Source: Heminiphilus faecis (lineage in GTDB: Bacteria > Bacteroidota > Bacteroidia > Bacteroidales > Muribaculaceae). From it: a stretch of DNA of 32,676 bases. How positions within the stretch are numbered: position 1 is the stretch's first letter; every line of letters begins with the position of its first letter. Position numbers and translations under genes: made by a program. The notes beneath the pieces were generated by a model that did no database searches, was not told where the DNA came from, and was given only the letters and a program-made list of their open reading frames with translations. The DNA lies in assembly GCF_008728965.1 (NCBI RefSeq), contig NZ_VSMC01000031.1:1-32676 (forward strand). The letters are read 5' to 3'. This document shows, piece after piece, positions 1 to 7,913 of the stretch.

Positions 1-196
1 CACGCACGATGCTTTCCTCATAGAAGCCATTCGGGCGAAGTTGCCCGGCAGTGTAACCGTCAACTCCATTATCTCTTTCCTCCAAAGTGACATCAAGGGT
101 TTCTTTGGTTTTATCCACCTTGACGACTTCAAAATATTCAATCATTTCTTCCGGCAGAAGACATTCCGCCAACTCGATATACGGATTCTTTTCCAT
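1..196 (-). CDS. ISAon1-type transposase N-terminal region ORF (partial, runs off the left edge)
   Basis: The minus strand is open for 65 codons from an ATG at 194-196 to the window edge. The product begins MEKNPYIELAECLLPEEMIE, followed by YFEVVKVDKTKE. The LLPEEMIEYFEVVKV pattern resembles the short first ORF of ISAon1-type insertion sequences of Bacteroidetes, which lies in front of the DDE transposase ORF; this match is from memory of the family. A promoter-like TACCTTTG lies at 216-223 (minus). The rest of the element would lie to the left of the window. It could also be a solitary remnant, because only the first 65 codons are visible. No inverted-repeat end could be placed with confidence between 197 and 343. 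Confidence 0.7.
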   Translation of the reverse strand, partial: MEKNPYIELAECLLPEEMIEYFEVVKVDKTKETLDVTLEERDNGVDGYTAGQLRPNGFYEESIVR

Positions 197-215
197 CCCA
201 ATTCTATTTTGAAGG

Positions 216-223
216 CAAAGGTA
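216..223 (-). promoter_or_regulatory. -7 box of the left transposase ORF
   Basis: The minus strand reads TACCTTTG, matching the Bacteroidetes -7 consensus TAnnTTTG, 19 bases before the ATG of the transposase ORF. No clear TTTG -33 partner was found at 19-21 bases. Confidence 0.5.
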
Positions 224-343
224 AGATTTTAATTCTACAAACACAGGTTTATTACCATGCGCCGCATTTTTGCCAAAGATACGTATTTTTTACCATAATT
301 TACCACTCAAACAAGGCATAAATAATGTAGCCGCACATAAAAA

Positions 344-388
344 TAAGGCGTTGAAACAAGCTGTTAATCACTATGTTTCAACGCCTTA
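344..388 (-). terminator. Rho-independent terminator after tRNA-Pro
   Basis: This is a perfect 15-bp inverted repeat (344-358 with 374-388) around a 15-base loop. On the minus strand the stem is followed by TTTTTATG. It starts 8 bases past the tRNA 3' end and would end both the tRNA transcript and any read-through from carAB. Confidence 0.85.
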
Positions 389-395
389 TAAATTG

Positions 396-470
396 TCGGG
401 GTGGCGGGATTCGAACTCGCGACCCCCTGCTCCCAAAGCAGGTGCGCTAACCGGACTGCGCTACGCCCCG
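396..470 (-). tRNA. tRNA-Pro (anticodon UGG)
   Basis: The minus strand folds as a 75-base cloverleaf. The acceptor is CGGGGCG/CACCCCG with discriminator A, the D stem is GCGC/GCGC, and the anticodon stem CCTGC/GCAGG encloses loop TTTGGGA with anticodon TGG. The T loop is TTCGAAT. The 3' CCA is not encoded and would be added by CCA transferase. Two pairs are A-C mismatches: C6-A67 in the acceptor and A52-C62 in the T stem. The gene has its own promoter at 489-520 and terminator at 344-388. Confidence 0.93.
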
Positions 471-488
471 ATTGCCGTTAAGCGAATG

Positions 489-520
489 CAAAGTTAACAA
501 TTATATTTTACATGCGCAAC
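489..520 (-). promoter_or_regulatory. Promoter of tRNA-Pro
   Basis: The minus strand carries TAACTTTG (489-496), a perfect TAnnTTTG -7 box. GTTG (517-520) sits exactly 20 bases upstream as an imperfect TTTG -33 box. Transcription should start near 484, about 14 bases before the mature tRNA 5' end. Confidence 0.65.
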
Positions 521-529
521 ATATAATTG

Positions 530-3500
530 TCAATATTCATCCCAAGGTTTTATATCTATATCGTCAATCGACATATTGGTGAAAGCGTGGATGAATGTCG
601 AAGCGAGGCGGGCATTGGTAAGAAGCGGTATATTCAGGTCTATCGCCGCACGCCGTATACGGTATCCGTTGGTAAGCTCTGTTTCCGACAGGTTCTTGGG
701 TATGTTCACCACTAAATCGACCTCCTTGTCGTGAAGCAGCGACAAAGCCTGAGGCTGCATATCGGGCTGGCTGGGCCAATACACTTTTATGGCGGGGATG
801 CCGTTGTCGGTAAGGAACTGATGAGTTCCACCGGTAGCATAGAGGCTGTATCCGTTATTGTGCAGAGCGTGGGCCGCATCAAGCATGGCCGCTTTCTGCT
901 TGGCCGTACCTGTCGACAACAGCACACCCTTGCCTTTGGAGGGAACACGCACTCCGACCGACAGCATGGACTTCAATATAGCTTCGTCAGTGTCGGCACC
1001 TATGCACCCTACCTCACCGGTAGAAGACATGTCAACACCGAGTACCGGGTCAGCACCCTGAAGGCGCGAAAATGAGAATTGCGAAGCCTTTATGCCCACG
1101 TAGTCGAGATCAAAGGCGTTTTTATGCGGTTTTTCCACCTCAAGCCCGAGCATGACACGTGTAGCGATATCGATAAAATTCAGTTTCAGGACCTTGCTGA
1201 CAAACGGGAATGATCTCGAAGCACGCAGGTTGCACTCAATCACTTTTATGTCATTGTTCTTGGCAAGAAACTGAATGTTGAAAGGACCGGAAATATCGAG
1301 CGCCTTGGCTATCTTCTGACTTACTTTCTTGATGCGTCGGATGGTCTCCACATACAGTTTCTGCGGAGGGAACTGGATTGTGGCATCGCCTGAGTGTACG
1401 CCGGCAAACTCAATGTGCTCCGATATGGCATAGACCTTTATCTCTCCGTTCTGCGCCACCGCATCCATCTCAATCTCCTTGGCATCCTGAATAAACTCGG
1501 TCACGACAACCGGATGCTGTTTTGAGACGTTGGCAGCAAGACGCAGGAAACGCTCAAGCTCCTCATTGTTGCTGCACACATTCATGGCTGCACCCGACAA
1601 TACGTAGCTCGGACGCACAAGCACCGGAAAACCCACCTCATCAATGAACCGGTGTATGTCATCAAACGAAGTCAGCTCACGCCAGCGCGGCTGGTCCACT
1701 CCTATACGGTCAAGCATCGCCGAAAATTTATGCCGGTCCTCGGCATTGTCGATAGAAGAGGCCGAAGTACCGAGAATAGGCACATCGGCGGCATCAAGAC
1801 GTGTGGCGAGATTGTTGGGTATCTGGCCGCCTACCGACAGTATGACACCGTGGGGCTGCTCAAGATCAAGTATGTCCATGACTCGCTCGTAGGTGAGTTC
1901 GTCAAAATACAAACGGTCACACATATCATAGTCGGTAGACACAGTCTCGGGATTGTAGTTGATCATCACCGAGCGCCATCCTTCGCGCTTTACTGTCATA
2001 AGCGCGTTTACCGAACACCAGTCAAACTCAACCGAGCTTCCTATACGGTAAGCTCCTGATCCGAGCACGACAATCGACCGATGGTCATGCATATAATCGA
2101 CATCGTTCTCAGAGCCGTTGTATGTCAGATACAGATAGTTGGTCATTGCAGGATACTCGGCACCCAAAGTGTCAATCTGTTTTACCACAGGCACTATGCC
2201 GAGCGACTTGCGCATAGCCCTCACAGCCGACACTTCGGCATCCACATCGTAAGGTGCAGATTTAAATACCGCACGCGCTATCTGGAAATCGCTGAAACCC
2301 TGCTCCTTGGCCTGACGCAAAAGTGCTTCAGGTATGGATTGAATATCGTCATAAGCCTCCAGTTCATCGGCTGTCGTGACGATATTGTACAACTTGTGCA
2401 GAAACCAACGGTCTATCTTCGTGAGCTCATGTATGCGCTCTATGCTATAGCCTTGCCGCATGGCCTTAGAAATGACAAACACACGTTTATCGGTAGGCTC
2501 CTTAAGCGCATGGTCTATGTCGGAAATCTTTATCTCCTTGTTTTCGACAAAACCGTGCATTCCCTGCCCTATCATACGCAGACCTTTCTGAATAGCCTCT
2601 TCAAAAGTGCGTCCGATAGCCATAACCTCGCCCACAGACTTCATCGAGGAACCGATTTCACGTTTAACGCCGTGGAACTTACCGAGATCCCAACGCGGTA
2701 TCTTCACCACAATATAGTCAAGAGCCGGTTCAAAAAATGCCGAAGTCACTTTAGTAACCGAATTTTTCAACTCGAAAAGTCCGTAACCGAGTCCGAGTTT
2801 CGCTGCTACAAAAGCCAATGGATATCCGGTAGCCTTGGAAGCAAGCGCCGACGAACGCGACAAGCGTGCGTTAACCTCTATAACCCTGTAATCCATTGAT
2901 GCGGGGTCAAATGCATACTGCACATTGCACTCGCCGACAATGCCGATGTGACGTATTATCTTAATGGCCAGCTTGCGCAGATAGTGATAGTCTTCGTTGG
3001 AAAGAGTCTGCGAGGGAGCCACTACAATCGACTCGCCCGTATGTATGCCCAACGGGTCGAAGTTTTCCATATTGCATACGGTAATGCAGTTGTCATAACG
3101 GTCACGCACCACTTCATATTCGACTTCTTTCCACCCTTTAAGCGACTTCTCCACGAGTACTTGCGGAGAAAACGCCAATGCTTTCTCAACAAGCGCCACC
3201 AGCTGCTGCTCGTCATCACAAAACCCGCTGCCCAGACCTCCAAGCGCATAAGCGGCACGCACAATGACCGGATAGCCAAGCTGATCGGCCGCACTTATGG
3301 CATCGGCTATGGTATTGACAGCCTCGCTCTTTATGGTCTTTACGTTGATTTCATCAAGTTTTTTTATAAACAGTTCACGGTCTTCAGTATCCATTATGGC
3401 CCGTACGGGAGTACCCATAACCTCGACACCGTACTTTTCAAGCACGCCGCTTTCATATAGCGCCACACCGCAGTTAAGCGCCGTCTGACCGCCAAAAGCG

Positions 3501-3760
3501 AGCATAATGCCGTCAGGACGTTCTTTCTCTATGACCTTCTCAACGAAATAAGGCGTGACCGGAAGGAAATATATTTTGTCGGCAAATCCTTCGGAGGTCT
3601 GCACCGTAGCGATGTTAGGATTTATCAACACGGTATTGATACCCTCCTCCTTCATGGCCTTCAACGCCTGCGAACCGGAATAATCAAACTCACCGGCCTC
3701 ACCGATTTTCAAAGCCCCGCTTCCGAGGAGCAATACTTTTTTTATTTTATGTTCAATCAT
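530..3760 (-). CDS. carB: Carbamoyl-phosphate synthase large subunit
   Basis: This 1076-residue protein is the synthetase subunit that makes carbamoyl phosphate from bicarbonate, ATP and the ammonia delivered by CarA, feeding pyrimidine and arginine synthesis in the cytoplasm. The length is normal. The two homologous halves are visible: the N-terminal half starts with LLLGSGALKIGEAGEFDYSG and the second with VVLGSGAYRIGSSVEFDW, each followed by an ATP-grasp domain (e.g. ENFDPLGIHTGESIVVAPSQ and VIEVNARLSRSSALASKATG in the first half). The last ~140 residues form an MGS-like allosteric domain (KGVLLSTGTAKQKAAML, LYATGGTHQFL). It lies 18 bases downstream of carA and is co-transcribed with it. 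No terminator is seen between its stop and the tRNA promoter. Confidence 0.97.
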   Translation of the reverse strand: MIEHKIKKVLLLGSGALKIGEAGEFDYSGSQALKAMKEEGINTVLINPNIATVQTSEGFADKIYFLPVTPYFVEKVIEKERPDGIMLAFGGQTALNCGVALYESGVLEKYGVEVMGTPVRAIMDTEDRELFIKKLDEINVKTIKSEAVNTIADAISAADQLGYPVIVRAAYALGGLGSGFCDDEQQLVALVEKALAFSPQVLVEKSLKGWKEVEYEVVRDRYDNCITVCNMENFDPLGIHTGESIVVAPSQTLSNEDYHYLRKLAIKIIRHIGIVGECNVQYAFDPASMDYRVIEVNARLSRSSALASKATGYPLAFVAAKLGLGYGLFELKNSVTKVTSAFFEPALDYIVVKIPRWDLGKFHGVKREIGSSMKSVGEVMAIGRTFEEAIQKGLRMIGQGMHGFVENKEIKISDIDHALKEPTDKRVFVISKAMRQGYSIERIHELTKIDRWFLHKLYNIVTTADELEAYDDIQSIPEALLRQAKEQGFSDFQIARAVFKSAPYDVDAEVSAVRAMRKSLGIVPVVKQIDTLGAEYPAMTNYLYLTYNGSENDVDYMHDHRSIVVLGSGAYRIGSSVEFDWCSVNALMTVKREGWRSVMINYNPETVSTDYDMCDRLYFDELTYERVMDILDLEQPHGVILSVGGQIPNNLATRLDAADVPILGTSASSIDNAEDRHKFSAMLDRIGVDQPRWRELTSFDDIHRFIDEVGFPVLVRPSYVLSGAAMNVCSNNEELERFLRLAANVSKQHPVVVTEFIQDAKEIEMDAVAQNGEIKVYAISEHIEFAGVHSGDATIQFPPQKLYVETIRRIKKVSQKIAKALDISGPFNIQFLAKNNDIKVIECNLRASRSFPFVSKVLKLNFIDIATRVMLGLEVEKPHKNAFDLDYVGIKASQFSFSRLQGADPVLGVDMSSTGEVGCIGADTDEAILKSMLSVGVRVPSKGKGVLLSTGTAKQKAAMLDAAHALHNNGYSLYATGGTHQFLTDNGIPAIKVYWPSQPDMQPQALSLLHDKEVDLVVNIPKNLSETELTNGYRIRRAAIDLNIPLLTNARLASTFIHAFTNMSIDDIDIKPWDEY

Positions 3761-3778
3761 AACAGCAACTGACTTTGA

Positions 3779-4849
3779 TTATAGCATGTTGATAAATTCA
3801 TCGAAAAGAAATTCAGTATCCTTGGGCCCGGATGATGCCTCGGGATGAAACTGCGCGGAGAAAAACGGCTTTGTCTTATGCCGGATACCCTCGTTTGTAC
3901 CATCGTTCATATTGATGAACAACGGCTCCCAATCCTGAGGCAGAGTAGTGTCGTCGACAGCAAAACCGTGATTCTGTGATGTTATATAACATTTATCGGT
4001 ACCGGCACGACGCACAGGCTGATTATGGCTGCGATGTCCGTAACGGAGTTTGTAAGTACCGGCTCCTGCGGCTTTAGACAACAGCTGGTTGCCCATGCAT
4101 ATACCACATATAGGGCGTCCTATAGCAATGGCTTTCTTTATATTTTCGACGGTTTTAACCACCATATCCGGATTGCCCGGACCGTTTGAGATAAACAGTC
4201 CGTCGTAAGGTATAGACGTAAAGTCATAATCCCACGGCACACGTATGACCTTGACGCCCCTGCGAGTCAGACACCTTATTATATTATGCTTGACTCCGCA
4301 GTCGACAAGCACTACCGTTTTTTGCCCCTCGCCGTGCACCTCAACATTGCGGCAGCTGACTTTCGCCACAAGGTTCTCGGCATTAGGGTCATAGTAAGGA
4401 ACATCGGACGCACCGTCGACAAGTATCTTTCCAAGCATCGAACCGTGCTCGCGCAAGTGCTTTGTAAGCGCGCGCGTGTCCACGCCGTATATGCCGGGTA
4501 TTTTCTCCTCCTTGAGCCAGTCGGCAAGACTTCTGTCAGCCTGCCAGTGGCTATGGTCCCACGAATAATCCTGTGCCACGATAGCCTTGCAGTGTATATG
4601 CTCGCTTTCGTAGTATTCGCTGACATCATTTTTTTCTCTGCGCGGGGGCACTCCGTAATTACCGAGTATAGGATAGGTCGTAACCAATATCTGACCTTCA
4701 TAAGACGGGTCGGTAAGACTCTCGGGATATCCGGTCATAGCCGTATTGAAAACGACCTCACCGGCAACCGACTCTTCGTAGCCAAAAGACTTTCCTTCAA
4801 AAACAGTTCCGTCTTCGAGTACGAGGACGGCCTTTCTTGTTTGTCGCAT
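3779..4849 (-). CDS. carA: Carbamoyl-phosphate synthase small subunit (glutamine amidotransferase)
   Basis: The protein has 356 residues, close to the family norm. It hydrolyses glutamine and passes ammonia to CarB. The N-terminal CPSase small-chain domain begins AVLVLEDGTVFEGKSFG, with NTAMTGYPESLTDPSYEGQI. The class-I amidotransferase domain has the nucleophile elbow GICMGNQLL (Cys251) and the catalytic pair in FHPEASSGP (His335, Glu337). The family motif is usually GICLGHQ; the H-to-N change does not touch the catalytic triad. It is the first gene of carAB, with a 55-60 base leader containing an unusual inverted repeat (4851-4901). Confidence 0.97.
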   Translation of the reverse strand: MRQTRKAVLVLEDGTVFEGKSFGYEESVAGEVVFNTAMTGYPESLTDPSYEGQILVTTYPILGNYGVPPRREKNDVSEYYESEHIHCKAIVAQDYSWDHSHWQADRSLADWLKEEKIPGIYGVDTRALTKHLREHGSMLGKILVDGASDVPYYDPNAENLVAKVSCRNVEVHGEGQKTVVLVDCGVKHNIIRCLTRRGVKVIRVPWDYDFTSIPYDGLFISNGPGNPDMVVKTVENIKKAIAIGRPICGICMGNQLLSKAAGAGTYKLRYGHRSHNQPVRRAGTDKCYITSQNHGFAVDDTTLPQDWEPLFINMNDGTNEGIRHKTKPFFSAQFHPEASSGPKDTEFLFDEFINML

Positions 4850-4850
4850 A

Positions 4851-4901
4851 CGATAGAAATAAATACTTTAAAAACATTGACAAAACTCAGGCTTTCTATC
4901 G
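4851..4901 (-). promoter_or_regulatory. Inverted repeat in the carAB leader, touching the start codon
   Basis: There is a perfect 9-bp inverted repeat, CGATAGAAA (4851-4859) and TTTCTATCG (4893-4901), with 33 bases between. In the mRNA the 5' arm lies within the first ~15 bases and the 3' arm ends one base before the carA AUG. Folding would bring the 5' end onto the translation start region. A regulatory role is inferred. Confidence 0.45.
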
Positions 4902-4912
4902 TGAAAACCATG

Positions 4913-4920
4913 CAAAGTTA
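4913..4920 (-). promoter_or_regulatory. -7 box of the carAB promoter
   Basis: The minus strand reads TAACTTTG, a perfect TAnnTTTG. Transcription would start near 4907-4909, in the sequence GGTTTTCAC. No good TTTG -33 box is seen 19-21 bases upstream. Confidence 0.6.
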
Positions 4921-5001
4921 GTATTTTTTCTTCAATTGCTATCGTGCTGCTACATTTTTTTGAGAATTACTTACATTTTTCAACAATGCAGATTACCGGC
5001 A

Positions 5002-6903
5002 TCATACAGGGAAAGTAAAATAGACCCTGCATCCTGAAGTATAGTCGGGATCTATCGTCACATCACCGCCGATAAACCTCGCAGCCTCACGACATATGGC
5101 AAGTCCGAGTCCCGCACCCTGCTTGAAGCCGTCAAGTTTGGTAAAACGCTCAAATACGGCCTCGTGTTTATCATTCGGTATACCGGGGCCTGTGTCGCTG
5201 ACAGTAATACGGACAGTGCGATTGTCATGCATCATGCCGCATCTTAGCATCACCACTCCCTCGTCGGTAAACTTAAACGCGTTATGAAGCAGGTTGGACA
5301 CTACAACCAGTATGACGTTCTTATACGACATGACAAGATGCTCGTTTTCCCACGGAACAAACCTGTATTCCACATCGGCATTACGCTTGTACTCGCTCTG
5401 CAGAAAAGCCTGCTCACAAAGAGCATTGACCGAAATCTCCTTTTTCTCAAGCTGAAGACCGGTATCATGATTGGCCAGCTGCATCACGTCATCTATTATT
5501 TTCAACAGATCATAGCTATTGGCGGTTATTATCTCGGAGTACTTGTTAAAAGACGGGTCTTCGGAACGAGCCACAATCTGGGCAAACCCGACTATAGCGT
5601 TAAGCGGTGTACGCACTTCGTGGTTTATGTCCTGTATAAACAATGACTTCATACGGCTCGCATCCTCCGCCTGCTCTTTGGCAATCTGCAATTTCTCACG
5701 CTGAACAAGCAATGCGTCCTTCAGTTTATTTATACGATACATATAACGCAACGTCAGCGCGAAAGCAAGTATTATAACGAGCAATATCAGTGCCGAGGCT
5801 ATAACCTGATACTTGTATTGTGACCAGAATGACAACGGACGGTTGATAAGCTCATAGCCGGCCGGAAGCTCATCGAGAGCGATGCCACGGTCAATCACGC
5901 GCTCATAATCAAATACATAATGCGACGGTATGATATTTATTTTCTTCTCATAGCCGGCCACAGAGTCAAGATAGTCAAAACATGCACCGGCAAGATCGCC
6001 GCCCACGACTTTATATTCGGGCACATATCCGCCGAAAGCCCAGTGCCCCAGACCGATCGTAGACAAGGATATGACAGGAATATCGGGATTAGCCTCACGC
6101 AAAACGTAGGTCGTACTTCCAAGCGCGTAGTCATTGGTTTTGTCGACTCGCCATGTACCACAGAATATGGCAGAATGCCGCGACAGCATGCCTACCTGCT
6201 TGTTTGCGTCGAAGAATGTCTGCACCCGGCCGTCCATATACTCGAATTTATAATCGGGATAATATCTGGCATTGGCTTTTATCCATGCGAGCATGTTAAG
6301 ACCACCGAACGAGTTGTCGGTAAGAAACATTATCCAGTCCACTTCAGGGAAGTAACGACGCACGAGGCCGACATTATTGTCAAGATCATACTCATACGCA
6401 TATCCTCCCACAATATTAAAATCAGAAAAGTCGGCCATGATGTCCTTTGACTCGGGCAGCCATCTGTCAAGCTTCACGGTATCGGAAGGCAACGTTATTA
6501 TGTTGCGGCTCACCATACCGCACATAGCCGGCATGCGCTTTATATTTTCATCGTCCTGCGACAGAAAGGCGCTCCACGCCTCCTGCCCCAGAAGCACCAC
6601 CACATCAGGAGTATCATCGCCGGAATACTTTGCAAGAATATCGCTCATACGCGTCTTCCACTCGGGAGCTTCGTTAAGATGCAGGCTGTTTATACTCTCT
6701 ACCGCAATGTAAGCCGAAGGGTCACGGTCACGGCTCATACTGATGAATTCAGAGAGATTCTGCGATGTCGAACGAGTATCGGGATTGTATGATGTCACGA
6801 CAAGTATATGGCGTCCGGTCTGCAGTCTATCTGTCTGCGGGAAAGCCACAAAACATGTCATCAGAGCCACAACCGTGGCACAAATCTTAACAACTGTCTT
6901 CAC
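5002..6903 (-). CDS. Membrane sensor histidine kinase with ABC substrate-binding-like periplasmic domain
   Basis: The protein has 633 residues. A signal peptide (1-22, cleavage near VAFPQ) is followed by a ~335-residue periplasmic region starting HILVVTSYNPDTRSTSQNL. That region has a pattern of ABC-type substrate-binding (sugar/uracil-like) folds, including VVLLGQEAWSAF and IFCGTWRVD. One membrane helix (366-388, YQVIASALILLVIILAFALT) and a short coiled coil lead to HisKA with H-box NHEVRTPLNAI (His428). The HATPase has N box NLLHNAFKF (537-545), G1 DTGPGIP (570-576) and G2 GAGLGLAI (596-603). All catalytic motifs are intact. There is no receiver domain and no response-regulator gene nearby, so its partner is unknown. 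It should autophosphorylate on His428 in response to an extracytoplasmic ligand or partner. Confidence 0.88.
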   Translation of the reverse strand: MKTVVKICATVVALMTCFVAFPQTDRLQTGRHILVVTSYNPDTRSTSQNLSEFISMSRDRDPSAYIAVESINSLHLNEAPEWKTRMSDILAKYSGDDTPDVVVLLGQEAWSAFLSQDDENIKRMPAMCGMVSRNIITLPSDTVKLDRWLPESKDIMADFSDFNIVGGYAYEYDLDNNVGLVRRYFPEVDWIMFLTDNSFGGLNMLAWIKANARYYPDYKFEYMDGRVQTFFDANKQVGMLSRHSAIFCGTWRVDKTNDYALGSTTYVLREANPDIPVISLSTIGLGHWAFGGYVPEYKVVGGDLAGACFDYLDSVAGYEKKINIIPSHYVFDYERVIDRGIALDELPAGYELINRPLSFWSQYKYQVIASALILLVIILAFALTLRYMYRINKLKDALLVQREKLQIAKEQAEDASRMKSLFIQDINHEVRTPLNAIVGFAQIVARSEDPSFNKYSEIITANSYDLLKIIDDVMQLANHDTGLQLEKKEISVNALCEQAFLQSEYKRNADVEYRFVPWENEHLVMSYKNVILVVVSNLLHNAFKFTDEGVVMLRCGMMHDNRTVRITVSDTGPGIPNDKHEAVFERFTKLDGFKQGAGLGLAICREAARFIGGDVTIDPDYTSGCRVYFTFPV

Positions 6904-6963
6904 GTGATGAATTGAAAATTACGTTACTGGCACTACAATTTAACACAACATATATATCCTTAG

Positions 6964-6971
6964 CAAAGTTA
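6964..6971 (-). promoter_or_regulatory. -7 box for the histidine kinase gene
   Basis: The minus strand reads TAACTTTG with TTTT at 6992-6995, 20 bases upstream, in the tail of the preceding terminator. The predicted leader is about 55 bases. Confidence 0.55.
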
Positions 6972-6998
6972 CTCATAATATCCGGTACATTAAAAAAT

Positions 6999-7035
6999 TT
7001 CCGCATGAAGAAACAGTTACAATCTTCATGCGGAA
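6999..7035 (-). terminator. Rho-independent terminator after the nitroreductase gene
   Basis: A perfect 13-bp inverted repeat (6999-7011 with 7023-7035) is followed on the minus strand by ATTTTTTA. It closes the minus-strand group of regulators plus nitroreductase. Confidence 0.85.
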
Positions 7036-7068
7036 CATACAATCTTTAGAATCTTATGCTATATTAAT

Positions 7069-7815
7069 TTAACGGCTTACGTCGAAACCTCTGCGACGCA
7101 ATGCGTCGAGCGTATTGTAAGACATAGCCTCACGGTAATAGTCAATTATATGCGACGCCCAATCATTGTCAGATTTTGCGCCTGATCTTACCGCATTATA
7201 CTCGGTAATGGTCTTGTCATAATCAAGCAGGTCGTTCACAAGACTTCCCTCACGGTAATGATTTTTAAATATAACCAGCTCTCGGGGCTGTTTGGGCTTC
7301 ATGTCGGGCATCTCCCGCGGAACTCCGATAGCAAGACCGCATACTACAAATACGAGTTCAGGCAGCTTCATAAGACGAGCAAGCGCTTCGGGGGCAGCCG
7401 TACGTGCATATCCGATGGGACACGTGCCAAGGCCCGAAGCTTCGGCAGCGGTAAGGGCGCTCATCATGGCAAGCGTGGCGTCGACCACTCCCACGATGAC
7501 CCCGTCGGCAGTCTGAGCAAAGCCCGGCACATCGATGGACTTGGCTTCAGCTATGGTCTTGATTTTGTTATAATCTATGCAGAACAATAAAAATCTACGG
7601 CAGGTCTTGATCTGTTTCTGTCCGGTAAGCTCATAAATCTTTTCCTTTGTCGGCTGATCGTCAATATCGATTACAGAAAACTGCTGACCGTTATAACTTG
7701 TCGGTGTATTACGGATAGCCTCATATATGAAGTCCATTGTCTCCTCGGAAACAGGCTCCCTTTCGTAACGCCTTATACTGCGTCGTTCAAGCAATGTTGA
7801 TTTAACATCTTTCAT
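7069..7815 (-). CDS. Nitroreductase-family FMN-dependent oxidoreductase
   Basis: The protein starts MKDVKSTLLERRSIRRYERE, the usual N-terminus of the FMN-binding nitroreductase (NfsA/FRP-like) fold, and has 248 residues. Motifs include RRSIRRYE for FMN phosphate binding, NTPTSYNGQQF, and the glycine-rich GLGTCPIGYARTA. The frame is open upstream to 7920 (35 extra codons), but that extension has no family resemblance and overlaps the previous gene's end, so the ATG at 7813-7815 is chosen. Such enzymes reduce nitro compounds, quinones or flavins with NAD(P)H; the physiological substrate cannot be told. It lies 98 bases after the tandem regulator genes on the same strand and may be co-transcribed with them. 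Confidence 0.88.
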   Translation of the reverse strand: MKDVKSTLLERRSIRRYEREPVSEETMDFIYEAIRNTPTSYNGQQFSVIDIDDQPTKEKIYELTGQKQIKTCRRFLLFCIDYNKIKTIAEAKSIDVPGFAQTADGVIVGVVDATLAMMSALTAAEASGLGTCPIGYARTAAPEALARLMKLPELVFVVCGLAIGVPREMPDMKPKQPRELVIFKNHYREGSLVNDLLDYDKTITEYNAVRSGAKSDNDWASHIIDYYREAMSYNTLDALRRRGFDVSR

Positions 7816-7913
7816 AATAGTATAATGTGATCTTTTACATATTTGAAGTAACGTATCGGCATAAAAACACTCAAACGGTCGGTTTTGTTTACCGGAAAGA
7901 TGCTTTTTCCCAT

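Noticed and set aside
2081-2899. 272-codon plus-strand frame, and others opposite carB
   Set aside because: They lie entirely antisense to the unmistakable carB gene, show no family motifs, and reflect codon bias of the opposite strand.
3779-4849. CarA nucleophile motif GICMGNQ instead of GICLGHQ as a sign of inactivity
   Set aside because: Cys, His and Glu of the triad are present, and I believe the variant is ordinary in Bacteroidetes CarA.
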